Assembly: GCF_949628265.1 (NCBI RefSeq)
Contig: NC_088790.1
Location: 2,112,545-2,176,544 of the forward strand
From: Cloeon dipterum
Taxonomy: Eukaryota > Arthropoda > Insecta > Ephemeroptera > Baetidae
Reading direction: 5' to 3'
Length of the DNA: 64,000 nucleotides
Made by a program: the position numbers and the translations under genes. A model generated the notes under the pieces. The model did no database searches. It was not told the DNA's origin and worked only from the letters and a program-made list of their open reading frames with translations. Numbering within the stretch: the first letter of the stretch is position 1; every line of letters begins with the position of its first letter. Positions 22,001-34,869 of this stretch are shown one piece after another.

Positions 22001-25000
22001 CACGTCTCACATGGCGCGGGATAATGATCATATTTTTAATCTTTTACATAAAAACTTTCTGGAAATTGAAATCTCTGGATAAAAGGCGTGGTGCCATGCA
22101 CAAAGCATGGGAATGTCGTTAAAATTAACGTTTTTACTACAAAATTCCTATAATGAGGGGAAGTAGTTCCCCGGTTTAATTAAATAATGAGGTGTGGCAC
22201 TGTTCAAACAGCGAGGGAAGACGTCATATAGACGTTTACAGTGAAAACTCGCAGGAATTTTGAAATGGGGGCGTGGTTCTCTGGACAAAAAGGCTGGTTC
22301 GTGAAGCAAAGCGCGGGAATATAGTAAAATAAGACGATTTTGTTCTCAAAAATCGCGGGAGTATTGGTGTGCGGGCGTAGTTTCTCGGTAAATTTGACAA
22401 AAGGAGGTGTGGTGCTAGTCAAATAGCGCGGGAATTTGACGTTTTCACTGAAATCCCGCGGGACTATTGTAATAGGGGCGTGGTTCGTGCAACATGACGC
22501 GGGAATGTCAAAAAATTAAACGTTTTTCAGCGAAATCGCTTTCATTCTAAAATCGCGCCTGTAAATATTTCGGATTAATGGAATGAAAATTATTTTGTAC
22601 TGAATGAGGGGGCGTATTTCCCCGGTAAATTAATGAAGGAGGCGTGGCATTGTTCAAATAGCGAGGGGAGTCGTCATACTGGACGTTTTCACTTAAAATT
22701 CGGAAAATATTGAGTTTTTTAGGTTAAAAGCGTGGTACGTGCCACACAGCGCGTGAAAATCAACTTTGGAAAAATTACATTGCAACAGGAAAATAAAAAT
22801 ATCGAAATCTTGAACATTGCTAATAAATACTGAATCATAAAAAAATACTAAAAGGAACGTTCGGGGCACAGATTTCAAATAAAGAAGCCATTTTCTACTC
22901 AAGGTTCGTCATTTAACAACTTAGTGAGAAGTGAAAGGCATCGTCCTTACCTTGTCGGTGTCCTTTGTCCCTTCTAGTGCGAATCCGCGTTTTGTTGGTG
23001 CCGGACAGAGTGTCCTGGGGCAGGTAGCTGAACTCACCGTCGTACTGGAAGCCGCCCTGCAGGGCGTCCTTCACCTGAAAAGCACGAAATCGGGCTTACT
23101 CGGGGGTGCGTGTGCGCTATGCTCTTGCCTACAAGTACACCTTTTCTTTGGTTTGTTTCAGAAAAAAAAAACAAGAGTGGATTATTGTGAATGAATGTGT
23201 GAGTCATTACCACTTCCGCTAAATTTTAAAGCAGCTTGAGATTATTTGTTATTGATTGTTATCGGCTATCGAACGCTATGTTAAAACGTGAGAACATCTA
23301 TATCAAAACACACAAACGGCAGTCAAAATTAAGTCAAAAAAATTAAAAAGGTACAAAAGGTGTGCAATCTAGAATTGTATGCGCGCGGCGGCGGTGCTGC
23401 AGGTCATTCCGGAGGTCGGCTTACCTGATCGAGGTCCTCGGGCTTGGCCAGGGGGGCGTTTCTTCTCGCCTGAGCCTCTCGCACCCTGGCGTCTTTGCCG
23501 CTTTCTGGGTTCATTCGTTTCAAAGCGACATCCAAGTTGGAAAATTTTTCCATATTCAACTTTCCAGGCTGCTAAAAACGACAACCAACAAACACGCTCA
23601 GCTCTGCGCCAAAAACCAATCGTTTTCTGCACGCTTGGTTCGCGCGCAGAGTGGTCTCTACAGGGCTCATGCAAATTCGGTTCCAGCTTCAGGTCGGGTG
23701 AACAGTAATTTAATTTGTGTGCCATGCAACTGACTTGTCATTATTAGGGACATTACTGAAGCCAAGCAAAAATGTGAGAGGAAGAGAGTGTGATATTTAA
23801 ACTACTCGCCGGCAATACCTTCAGTGTTTGGCTGTTGCCCTTGGGACGGGTCGACTTGGAAGTCAAATGCCGCCTTCCCGTGGTGAACGCGTGCATGCCG
23901 TAGCTGTTGAAAAGCAGTTCGTTGTCTTCCTTGTCTAAAATCATCACATGGACAAAAAGGGTGTCACTATCGGGTTTTCAGGACGCATACGAGGGCAACC
24001 AAATATCAAATTTCGTTAAAAATTAAAATTTAGAGGGATACCGATGAGCAAAAACCGATTATCGATTGTTTTTTTCTTAGGTTTAGAGCGCGAATCGTGA
24101 GTTTTTAAGCTTCACATAATATTCAGAACATACAACTTTTAACGAATATTTGTGCAATGGCAAGAATTTAGCAAATAATGACTTCAATAATAACGAATTT
24201 CCCGCGCTTTTAGAGTAGTGCCACATCTTAAATTTCACAAAATTCCAAGCCGACGTAATATCAAAATTCCCGCGAATTATTTTCCGAAAAGTCAAGATTT
24301 ACGATTTTCCCGCGCTTTCAATAAAAAAATAATTTTCAAGGAACCACGCCCCCATTTCAGAGTTTTCGATGGTTTATTTAAATTCAATGATTTTCCCGCG
24401 CTTTGCAAGTCGCAACACGGCAAACATTCAAGGGAACCACGCCCCCAATTGCGGTATTACCGCGAATTGTAAAAACTCAAAATTCAAGATTTTACCACTC
24501 TTATTAAACTATGCGACGCCTTCTTTGTTAATTTTCTGGCTTTTTGTCACAAACAAAACGCTTAATTTGTCAATTTTACAAAAAACCACGCCGCTATTTC
24601 GAAATTCCCACGAGTTACGATTTCTTCCAAGTCAATTTTCACAGATAATCATCTAGAGTAGACAAGCGCTTTTGGATATTAAGACGATTTATCCATGAAA
24701 ATAGAATATTATTTATCGTTTGAATTAGGCACAAGTAATAAATATGTATAATTATAATGAAAGCTTAAAAACCGATTGTTAAAAATTAGGCAAAAATCAA
24801 TCATTTTCTGCACATCCTTGGCATAGACAAAATAGAAGGCAAGCAGGGAGAGGGACGGGGAGCGGGGGGCAACAAAATTCAACGGCTGCAATCGATCTAT
24901 GGCGAAAAAGGAAGCAGATGAGAGGGAGACATGCAGGTGGATGGACACAAGACAGACACAAATCACCTGAGTCACCTCTAGTTGCCAACGACTCCCGAGA

Positions 25001-28000
25001 GCCGCTTATGTCAGCTTGGCAAAAGACAAAATTGGCAATTAGTAATCTGATACCAGGCTCGAAACTGAAATTATGAGCAAACAGGCGACGACGACAGAGA
25101 CTCAAAGCTCTCATCGAGTTCCATTTCAACGAAATTATGAAAAGAAGCATCAAAATGGAAGTCTTTCGCGGCTTTGAGATTCCATCCGAGATGCCTGGTC
25201 ACCGCGAGATTATTACATGTGATTTCCTCGAGGCTAGAGTGAGATCCCGTGGGCAGCGAGGCTGACGCCTTGCTCAGTCTTGAGCGCTGCGGAGGGTGGT
25301 CGGGAGGGGCTGGCTCTGGAGGGGTGGTTGGGGGCGGATACACCTCAAAACCTGATTCCCAGAGCACAATCGACAGGGTTAGCCACACGCCGAACCATTA
25401 AATTACTTTCGAAGCGCGCTGCATGAAAGAGAGGAAGAGAAAGAAAGAAAAAAATGAATCTCACCGTGATGCAGTTTCCTCCGATTTTTAATCTCCGAAG
25501 GCTTGACCAAGTGATGCTCCCCATTTTCTTGGTGGTACAGTTCGACGCCAGAATACTCAGAGTCGTCACTGGCAGAGAGACCCTGGTCGTCTGGGTAGGT
25601 TGGCGACAGCTGGTCGTCGAGCTCATCGCCCATCGAACCGTCCGTGGGCAGCCGCTCGTAGATCTCGCTGCCGCTCCTGCCGACATCGCACAAATTAGCT
25701 TTTCCGCCGCATGAAATATTGTTCATTTTCTTGAAATTGCTCAGACGCGCGATAACCGACGGCGTGGATAAGACACTCAGTTTCTATTCGCATGAGCGCA
25801 GGAAATGAATAAACCACAAACTTCCAGGAAGTGTTATCCAAATAAAATACATGAATAAAGTTTAACTACTCGAGATCAAAATTTGCAAGGTCGCACGCAC
25901 TCATTCTTGAATTAACGCGTGTACCACTATGTAGACTAAATTATGATTAGAATCAGCATAAATCGTAACTGAGAGATACTAATTTAGTTTCTTTGAGGAA
26001 TATTATTTAGGGGAAAATTCATTTAAATCTGAAATTTAACGATTTACCCGCGCTGGGTAAATTAATGTAAATTTGAGGTTAACCACGCCCACATTCCAAA
26101 ATATTTTGAGTTTCCCGCACGTAGCAACATATTATACCACGCCCACTTTTAAATTCTCGCAAGTTCTTAGATGATAACACGTAAAATTGAACGATTTTCC
26201 CGCAATTTGCGACCAATGCCAAGCCTTCTTTTAAAGATTTCCACGGAAATCACGCCCCCATTTCATATTTCCCGCAAAAATTCTTAGGGAAAAAACATGA
26301 ATTTATTATTTTCCGATGTCTTTTTATTGTTTAACTGGGGAACCTCCTCCCCCCATTTCAAATATCCTTGTGAATTTTCCATTAAAACACGATGATTACG
26401 ATTTTTTACTTTCCAGGGAACACACTCCATGTGAGCTGTGAGAAATTACCCATAAATGTTCTTGGCTAAAACGTAAAATTGTCGATTGTCCAGCGCTTAA
26501 AACGACACGTTCCAGCGCGTTATGTTGCGGGAAACCACGTCCTCTTTTTCAAATTCCGCGAATTCTCAATAGGGACAAGGAAATTATTACGTGCCACGCC
26601 TCCTTTATAAATTTTTTCATCGGAACCACATCCTTAGTTTTGAAAATTCTCGCGGTGTAACCATAATAATTCAATTGTATGATTTTCCCGCGATTGGTGT
26701 AATTTTGTGATCAGATGGGGTGCATGTGTGAGAACATCATCACCGGAGTGTACTGCCATGCTGAACGTCAAAATAAATTTGAATTTGAAACCACGACTCC
26801 TCTGTTGGCACAACACCCTCATTTCACAATCTATGCCAAATTTAAAACAATCGTCAAATTTTACGATTTCCCGGCGCTGTCTGATGAACCACGCCCTCAT
26901 ATTAAAATTCTCGCGAGTTACGCCCACTTTCAGAGTTGACTTTTTACAGAGCCATCCCGGTTTTCGACAAAAAATCATTAACTAACGTGAAATTTGATTA
27001 TAAAACCGTTTACTTAGACAAAAATATTAAAAATTGACTTACCCGTCATTAGAGTTTGAAGCTTTGATGTGGTAGCTTTCATGGCGGGGCGGAGGACGGG
27101 GGTGGTGCCTGCCCGAGGAGCGCTCCAGGGTTCCTTCCCCTGAGTCGTCCAGCTGGCCCGGTTCCTCCATGTTGAATGCTTGCTCGATTTCCGGTTTCTT
27201 GTCCCAAACCTCTTTGAAGAATGGCGTGAAAAATGCAGCTGGACGAGAAACAGACAGAATTAGCAACCGGCAATCCAGGCCATTCACAAGAGATGGCCTA
27301 CTTTTTTGCTGGGAAGAAGCAGACGAGGTCATGAAGTGTGCACCGAGCCGGTCCGCCACGATGTTGCCGCCCGTGATGAGCTGGTGGCTAAGGTCGCTGC
27401 CAAAAAATGCGTTGGCGCCGCCCGAATCGGTCACGGCCAGAATTTGAATAGGCAGGTTTGGAATGTTGGCAGAAAATGCGCTGAAATCAAAGCCATTGTC
27501 AGCAAAATTTAGGTCAAATATTATTAGTTACAAAAGACCCTTATTTTTTAAATGCAAATAAAAAAGGAAGTGCAGTTACAATTTTTTAAGACAGGAAATA
27601 GCAATAATTAAAAAAAAAAATCCTGCACAGTTGACCAAATATGACCACTTTTTCCCCAAATTTTAGATTTTGACGGGTTAGATGGTATTTCCAATGCAAA
27701 AAATGAACTCACTCTAATGTGGCGAGGGAGGCTTTTCGCTTGGTCGAATAGACAAGGACAAAGCCGTGCACGAGCTCCTCTCGAAAAGCGTTTGCACCGT
27801 GGAATGACGAGATTATGACTTCAACCTTGCGCTTCGAGTCGCCCAGAAAGGTTTCCAGGATGATACTTCTGTCACCAGAGAGGAAGCAGCATTGGTGACT
27901 GAGTAATGGGTTTAAAACGTGCTCCACCGAGTACGGGTCTCCGCAGAAAACACACAAAATTATCCGGATATCTGGTTCGCTGTACCTGGTAGTGAATTAT

Positions 28001-31000
28001 TTGAGATTTTAGGCTGAAAATTGAGGTGACTATACTCACTCTACTACTGACTGATAGATGTTGAGGAACCCTGCCCTGTGCTGGATAGACTGGACCAGCT
28101 GTCGAAGGGCGTCTGAGATCAGCACCGAGTTAAATCTCTGACAATCACCGCCAGACACGGACTCGTCGACGGAAACATCAATGAACGGACACTGCAAACT
28201 GTCCGATTTCGCGTTAGAAGAGTAATTAGGAGTGACGAAATTGCGAATTTACCTGTCAGCTAGGGACTGGCCCTCCTCGCGGAGGTGCATCGCTTCTTTC
28301 TCGTCGACGGAGGCGTCGCAGGAAAAGAGAATGACTATGGGCAAGCCTTGGAAGGGCAGGCGGTCCTCCTGCTCCAGGTTGGACAGCAGCGTCTTCTCCA
28401 GACTGTCCCGGACATACTCAAAAGACTCGGGGTTGGAGTAAACACAAAAACAGCCTGCAAAGAGGGCCAGAGTGAGAGAGGCGACGGGAAAATAACGCGA
28501 CTGCTCGGTAGCTTGGTTGGAAAGTACTTTGGGCGTGATGTGTGTCATGTTGTGTCGAGATTAACAAAAGGAAATCAAGCATTCTGGTGTGCTTGCTGCT
28601 AAGGATTTGGTGTGTTTGACTGAGATTGAAGGAGGCAAAGAAAGTATCGCCACATACCATGTTCTGAGTGGTCTCCTTGAATGAGAGAGCCAGTTCAGAG
28701 TACAGATTAATTAGCCTCGCGCTCTGTTAACGGTTACTCACCGTGAGGCAGGAAGTCGGAAGTGCGGAACGAGTTTTGCGGCAGCGACACATCTCCATCG
28801 ATTATCCTGTAGTCCAAGCCGTATGTCTGGCAATCAAACTCGTACTCGTCGTCTTCACACTGCGCCTGAAAAACCACACGGAAAATTTTTTACCCAACAA
28901 TAAGAGTGTTTAGAGTGCTGTCCATGTCATTTAGAACTAGAGTAAACATCTTAATTAATAGCAATGCTATAATGTAACTAAGGGATGAGCATCAAGCAAA
29001 GAACAACCCCTTAACACTACCCCTTTGACAGTAATGTGATATCAAGATTTTAAAGTGTGATTTTTTTCGTGACTTGTTTTATGATTTTCACTAGTCTGGG
29101 CCCACTTCGGCTTTGTCCTCCAGGGCAAGGTCTTAGTCACTTGTTTTCCTGAAGTGTCGCCCTTTCTCACATGATTTCAAATTGTAATTGACTATGATAC
29201 ATTAATGTATTTATGACATAGTGTGAGAATAAACATCCAATAATTATATAAATTGTTTACTGTTTTCTGGTTTTCTCGATTTTTCTTTAACAATTGGTTC
29301 CTTCAACCCCTTAACCACCCTTTAAAGCAACCCTCAGAGTATTTTTTATTCTTTAACTGCTTATTTTGAATTATATGTACCGTTTCATCTTCTGAATTCA
29401 TTTTAATGTAAAAATTACTCACAATTTTATCATTCAACCGAAATTCTAACCACCCCTTGGAACTGATCGATAAAGTACGTGAAATGAGAAAAATAATTAT
29501 TCTAAACAAATGTTTGCAGTCCTTAAAACTCTTTGGGGTTTATTTAGGGGGTGAAGAAATAAACTAAGACGAGAAAACACTTGAAAACTAAAAATTCTTC
29601 AATAGGATAATTTTCAGGGGGTGAATTAGGGTTGAAATATAGGGGGTGGTAAAATTGTTTAGCAAGAAATAAATTTAGGCGAAGAAATGTAACAAATTTT
29701 AAATGAACAGAGACAAAACCAGAGGTTTCTCATAACCAAAATCTTTTCGGGGTTAAGTTAGGGGTTTGTTTAAATGATTTATGATGACAAATTACTATGC
29801 TGATGTTTTGTTCTAAAAGTTAGGCGTTATCAAAATATATAAACATAAAAATAACAAGAAATTCTATAGAAAGGATATTACTAAGGGTTGAAACTGAGAG
29901 AGGGATTGGAATATTTATGAAATTCATCCCCTTGAGTTACCTAAAGATAGCTAATGAAACACCTTTGTTTCTGATTGAAAAGGAGGGGAAATTTCATCAT
30001 CAATATTTGATCACAGGAAAAAATAATTTACTTTTTCAAATTTTTTAGGGGTTGCAGAAAACCCGCATTTTTTTTTAAAAAAAAGAATGAAGTGCAGGGT
30101 TAATTTTTTTATTGTCAAGAGAAATTTTGTAGAGATATTGAGGCAGAAAATAGCAATTTTGAAGAAAAAAATCTGCACAGTAGAGGAATTTGATACCACT
30201 CCAAAAGCAAATTTTAGATTTTTAGTGGAGGAATGGAAATTTTTTTGCGCAAAAAATTAGGTGGAAAACAAATGCAACCCTGGATTTTTCGCAACGCTCC
30301 AGCCAAAACACGAGTCTTGGAGTCGGCAAATAGCGAAGGGTGAATTTAATGATCAGCGCACTCACTCTTATTTCAGTTGCTAATTCTTCAGCTAGTCCAT
30401 CGATTCCGAGAAGCACTAGATTCAGTTTGTTGCTGTCTGCACTGAGCAGCCACTGACTACTTCTATTCCAGGAAGATGGCCTGTTGGTCAAATAATAAAA
30501 ATTTCCAGTTTCACTTTAAAACCCTAAAGTCGCACCTGTGAGCCTTTGTGGCGAGGATGCGTTCGATGAGCGCGTCCATGCAGTTGGGGAAAGCGGGGCA
30601 GTGCTCTCGAATGGGGCAGTGCACAAAGCCAAGGTGCTGGAAGAGCATTAGTTTGCGGTCCTGGTCGAGCCGGTCGAGCGCCTTGTAGCGCGAGTCCTCT
30701 TGCAACGCGTCCGTTATGTCTTTTATGTCATCCTGCGTGATTGTTCCGGACGGCGCTATACTTTTAAAGTGGTAAAACAGATCGGCGTGCTCAAGCAGAA
30801 GCTCCTATTAAAAAAATTATATTATTATTTGTTCGGGTTGACCTTGGGAGTGGGGTTGTACCTGGAAATTGTGCTTCGCCTTGTCGATAATCTCTTTCTG
30901 GTGCTGGTCGTAGATTTGCTGGCAATCTTGCTCCGAGAGAGCCTCAAAACACTCCCGGCCCATGAAGAGCACGCGCACCTCGGCAAGCATTTTTCCAGGC

Positions 31001-34000
31001 GTCACGTAGCCCGTCTCCTCCAGCAGTTGCTTGAACTGTTTTCGCCACCTGAACGAGAAAACAATAATGACAACAGGCCCTAATTTACAAATTCACTTCA
31101 GCATATTTTTGAATTCAATACAAAAATATATTATAGTATGGTGATTTTAGGTAAATAGAACTCCCTTGAGCAGACAAATTCTGTTTCTTCAGTATTTGAA
31201 AAGAGCCATGACACTAGTTAAAACCAGATTTTTTGATTTAATGCTAGATAATCTATATCAGGATGTGCCCAAAAATCTCGTTACTGATCGACCTGGTGCC
31301 TTCAATAGAGTCAAATTGAACATATCTTGAAATCTGCATTTGTTGTGAGGGCTACCCTGGCGCCAGGTTTCAATTTTGTGCATGTTCTGCTGGTCTTATC
31401 TGACCTCAGGGGGCCCCTAAGCATATTTTGGGGCTTCAAAGCCAAGAATTGTAGCAATTTTGATTTTCTAAAAATTCATCTGAACTAAAAAAACTACCGT
31501 TTTTTAACCTTTGACTCTCTGTATCTCAAAAACTAAAGATATCGCCACCCTGAAAATTTCCACGCATGCTAAACACACTTGGGGCAACATTTTATCCAAT
31601 ACGCAGAAAATTATTTATAATCCAGTTTTTGAAACACTTTTCTAAAATTAAAAAAAATATCCTATTTTTGCAAATTTAAAAGTTTTCGTCCTTCCAATTA
31701 TGATTTTGTTTGCAAAAAGTTTGATCTAGCTTCATTAGAACTCGAGAAATATTGCAAAACTCTCTTGGAAACACCCGTGACACTTCAAGGTTAGAGCCGA
31801 AAAAATGCGTTTAGAGCGGAAAGGAATAAATGTAGGTTGAGCTCTTCATGCGAGTTAATTAGCAACAACTAGCGCCATTGAAAACAACGTTACAAGTTGC
31901 GGCGGCTCAAGTTTCTTAGTTAGAAGCAGCATAGAATTTACAGCAAAATATGTACATACCTTCGAGGCAGCCTGCAGCAAGCGGAAACAGAGAAAACACA
32001 GGATTAGTTTAGTATTGTCCAAATTAGATGATTCCCTGGCTCGGAATAAATATTTACATTTGGTTAGTGCAAAATTGAGGCCAGGCGTTATTTACAAAAT
32101 GAAGAAAAGGATGCTAACTCTAATCTCTTCTGCTCCTGCTGCAGCGCGTTCAAGTGGTTCTTAAAGACAGTCTCAGCCTCCATCGTGTCCAACACATCGT
32201 ACGGAATGCGACTTTCGTCCTGGGTCTCGTCCAGCTCCATCCACGACATGTCCTCGGGACACTCGAAGAAGTACTGGTTGAAGTCAGGGTGCTCTTTGAT
32301 GTGCTGCTGCACCAGAGGCCAATCACTGCAATTAATCAATTTAATTAGGTTCAAAAATGGCGAAATAAAAAAATTATACCCATCGTGGAGTGTGTTGAGG
32401 TCTGGAACCATTTCCTGCAGGATTTCCGGCAGCATGTCCATGTAGTTGTTGAGCCGGGCGGCGAGCTGCTCGTCCTTGAGGCGTTTCACGTGCCGGCGGA
32501 ACTGTCTCTGAGCACTGTCCATGCCGAGCAGGGCGACAAAGTGGATGAAATCAGGGTGGCCAGACAACTTCTTGCTTGTGTGACTCCACACGCAGTGGTA
32601 GTCTTGCACCTGCGTCCTGATCAGCCGCTGGAACGCCTCGGTCGCCATGTCCAACTGCTCCTTTCGAGAACGGGCTGCCTCGCCGAACGCAAGGATCTGG
32701 AAATCACATTGGAAAAGTTAAATTTACTTCTGGAAGGGTCAATTGAATGGGTTCCAATCTCAAAATACAGTACAGCAACGGCCGATTTTTTTTAAGTTAA
32801 AGGACGCCCTTTGCAGGACAGGGGACCCTCAACCAAACCCATTCCCTATCTTCCTGTGTAAAAAATCGGCAAATTTGCAAATTTTGGCGAAAAAACTGAG
32901 CAATTGATACATTTTCAAAATACGCGTTTTGTGACATTTCAAATTTTTGTTTTTTGGTCCCAGGCGGGGCCTTATGGGCCGGACGGGGCCAAATTTGGTA
33001 CCAATCGATGCCTTTTGGTGAGGCGCGTCCACCCACGTCTGAGTTTTCTAAATGGGACCATTTTTAACAATTTTAAAAACATTTTTTGCCGCCCAATTTT
33101 CGAAAAAGTTGTAAATTTTAATGACTACTTCTGATCATATATCCGGTCCAGGAAAATATTTGGAAAATTAGTTCCTCAACCAACGCGAAATTTATTTAGG
33201 ATTTAAAGACCAAATCAAAATCCTATTTTTTTACTCTGATAAACGTGATTTTTTTCCATGAGGATAACATGCGAAATCGAAAGTATTTTCCAAATATAAA
33301 GAGTTTTACCATCTCCATCGCACGCAAAAGACCGCCGCTGGCCTAGAAACTAATTTTCAGATTTTTACCGCCCATAGAAAAATTTAAATGAATTTGTTTC
33401 GGATTTTTTCAGCTTCGTGACAAAGATGGTTTTATTTTTATCAAAATTCTTCCGCTTATCGGATCGTCGACCACGAACCCTCATTGGACAGGTCTTTGAT
33501 TGAACTATTACTTTGGATACCCTGACGTCCTTTTTCAGGGTATTCCGACCTGAGATCCGTTCCAAAGCCGGATGATAATGCTTTTTCACTAATTTAGCGA
33601 TACCCAGCAAAGATTTTTCACCCTTGCCTGTCCTCGACCTTCCTCAGGTCATGCGACCTGACACCGGGCCCCTTTTGTTGCGGTTTTGCCGGCGCCCGTC
33701 TGGAGGCCCGAAGGGCCCAAGGGGCGCTAAATTTGACAAACAAATTCCTTGTTTCTTTACTGCAAATTTGGGAAGAAAAACTCAAGGGAGATGGCCCTAT
33801 TTTTTACCTTAGGTCTGCCTTTGGTGCGGTCAATGAGCTGCGCCAGGGCAACAAACGCTTGGTCAACGTTGATGTTCTCGTGAGCGGAGGTTTCGATCAT
33901 GAGAATCGCGCCTTTGAACTCTTTCCTCTGCACCAGTCTTTCAGCTTCCTTAACGTAGAGCTCGTTGGCCTCGTCGTTCTTCGTTGTCGCCAGCACCACC

Positions 34001-34794
34001 GGCTTCTTAGTTTTCAACAGGTTGTTCAACATGCCGGCCACAAACTCAACCTGAGGACAGAATTATGGAGGTTTTATTTGCTTTTGAAGTTGTTTCAAGC
34101 GCCTTACCTGTTTCTCGATGGACCGGCTGGGAACAGTGGACACGTCTAGCACGCACAGAAAGCCGTCGACACTGAATCTGCCGTCGGGCAGAACCTTTTG
34201 CTCGTATTCCTTTTCAATGCCTGATCATGAGCGAGTTTTATAATTAGAGTAAGACGGTTTTGAATAATTTAAAAAGGCATACCAAGCTGATTCTTGCAAA
34301 TGTACATAAGTTTCTCAGCCGAGGTGAGTTTGGTAGCGCTGCACCGCTTTATGTATGGCTCCATTTTACCTCCTGGATGTTATTTTTAACTTCACTAGTA
34401 AAAAAATGATAAATCTCGTACCCTTAAAAGCTTGAAAAGACGCATCGTCGATGAACTCTGTCTGCTCGACTACATTGAAGAGGAACTCTCCGTCCTCACA
34501 GCATTTGAGGACCTCGCCCCAGTAGAGGAAGTGATCGTTGTTGATCACCCTGGAGCTGAAGTCCATCTGACTAAGCACCGAGATGTGCTCCACATTGTAC
34601 TCGTCTGCGTCCGACCGCACAAATCTGAATTCAAACATTATATATTATATAATTAAATTCCCTTCCTAAAATTTATAAAAAAAGCCGTACCTGTTGCAAA
34701 GACACGATTTTCCCACACCAGAATGGCCTTTTTCCTTCTCAGTGCCGGAGACCCCGACAACGCTGACGTTGAAGGACCTCATGTTCCTCGGCAT
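16041..34794 (-). CDS. RhoGAPp190: p190-type Rho GTPase-activating protein, complete, 31 coding exons
   Basis: Exons (minus): 34794-34691, 34624-34422, 34372-34283, 34220-34108, 34050-33808, 32696-32380, 32325-32119, 31971-31960, 31048-30862, 30804-30536, 30480-30366, 28865-28742, 28454-28253, 28198-28040, 27985-27713, 27480-27302, 27238-27043, 25676-25465, 25351-25217, 23934-23819, 23571-23425, 23074-22951, 21383-21153, 20041-19913, 19571-19483, 19412-19359, 19127-18818, 18459-18328, 18112-18080, 17069-16958, 16239-16041. They sum to 1672 codons with matching phases. The domain order matches ARHGAP35/ARHGAP5. It starts with an N-terminal GTPase ([14 protein letters not shown]-loop; residues ~1-251, with TTKND). 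FF domains follow (~252-580). Next come two pseudo-GTPase domains without GKS ([13 protein letters not shown] at ~600; [13 protein letters not shown] near 790), then an acidic Tyr-rich linker (SEIYERLP) and a Lys-rich stretch (~1411-1460). Last is the RhoGAP domain with arginine finger GIYRVPGN (about R1496). It would convert Rho-GTP to Rho-GDP at the cortex, affecting actin and axon or epithelial shape. The ATG is the first in frame after an upstream stop. Confidence 0.95.
16311..16448. repeat. Short palindromic element with ~35-bp inverted arms
   Basis: ACGCCGCGGAAATTTGGCCG at the left is matched as a reverse complement by CGGCCAAAATGACGCGGC at the right, and CCGCCCC by GGGGCGGGG inside. 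It lies in the last intron of RhoGAPp190, directly beside a second hairpin element. Confidence 0.7.
16478..16874. mobile_element. MITE-like foldback element, copy A
   Basis: Long inverted arms: GTGACTCAATCCCGCA with CATTGGC near 16565-16592 is answered by GCCAATGAGATTGCGGG near 16704. The outer part CCGATAATCG...GTAAACGTAGAAACCG is answered by GGTTTTTACATTTCCGACGGC. The right arm (ATTGGTCACTG, CCAAAATAATGGTTTTTACATTTCCG) also matches the element at 60930-61202, so both belong to one family. Located in the last intron of RhoGAPp190. Confidence 0.65.
17560..17880. repeat. Block of the GGGCGTGG / GCGCGGGAAAA repeat (plus orientation)
   Basis: Successive GGGCGTGG, GCGCGGGAAAA and CGAAAYATTTT words recur at about 60-110-bp spacing. 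It belongs to the same family as the block at 15015-15430 but in the opposite orientation, inside a RhoGAPp190 intron. Confidence 0.7.
18080..18112 (-). other. RhoGAPp190: 33-nt microexon of RhoGAPp190 (RhoGAP domain)
   Basis: A TTAG acceptor and a GTGAGC donor bound 33 nt encoding [10 protein letters not shown] between split valine codons. This is the place where vertebrate p190 has the short helix before the KLHALKEVL-type segment. Without it, phase would still be preserved, so skipping would delete 11 residues from the GAP domain. Confidence 0.8.
20185..20895. repeat. Large foldback element carrying DR1-type AGGTCA repeats
   Basis: The arms run from about 20190-20480 and 20550-20890. Matching pairs include CAAAATTTCAATCTCACACACTCAGTAC-like ends, GATCAACCCTTAACGACC with GGTCGTTCAGGGTTGAT, and CCTGACGTGACCCTGAGC with GCTCAGGGTCACGTCAGG. 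The words ACGACCTTTGACCTG and CAGGTCAAAGGTCGT are direct AGGTCA repeats with one-base spacing. It lies in an intron of RhoGAPp190. Confidence 0.7.
21640..22760. repeat. Longest array of the ~110-bp GGCGTGGCAC / GCGCGGGAAAA repeat
   Basis: About ten degenerate tandem units in plus orientation. The order within a unit is roughly AAACTCGCGGGAAT, GGGGCGTGGTTTCTCGGTAA, AGGCGTGGCACGTGTCACA, AAGCGCGGGAAAAT, then a TTTGACGTTTTCACT-like spacer. It fills most of a RhoGAPp190 intron. Confidence 0.8.
24180..24620. repeat. Block of the CCACGCCCCC / TTTCCCGCG repeat (reverse orientation)
   Basis: Repeated GGAACCACGCCCCCATTTC, TTTTCCCGCGCTTT and AATTCCCGCGAATT words in a RhoGAPp190 intron. This orientation is opposite to the 21640-22760 array. 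Confidence 0.7.
26030..26960. repeat. Block of the CCACGCCC / TTCCCGCG repeat, more decayed
   Basis: CCACGCCCACATTC, ATTTTCCCGC and GAATTCTCGCG words recur with many substitutions. It lies in a RhoGAPp190 intron. Confidence 0.65.
31100..31955. other. Intron of RhoGAPp190, no gene seen
   Basis: AT-rich intron DNA between the 12-nt microexon and exon 9. It has GACCTCAGGGGGCCCC and AAAACTAAAGATATCGCCACC words typical of old repeat DNA, but no partner is visible in this window. Confidence 0.4.
31960..31971 (-). other. RhoGAPp190: 12-nt microexon of RhoGAPp190
   Basis: GCTGCCTCGAAG is flanked by TTGCTGCAG on the 5' side and GTATGTAC on the 3' side. It restores the phase between exon 7 (ending TTA GA) and exon 9 (starting G TGG), giving L-E-L-P-R-R-W-R-K. 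Omitting it also preserves phase, so it may be alternative. Confidence 0.65.
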
Positions 34795-34869
34795 TGCTGG
34801 CTGATTTTTTAATTGGGCGAGAGCAGCGAGTGGCTCACCTCAGGCCCATTGGAACCTGCAATAATTCTT

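Noticed and set aside
21640-22760. CRISPR-like array
   Set aside because: Units are degenerate and repeat and spacer lengths vary. It lies in a eukaryotic intron with no cas genes.
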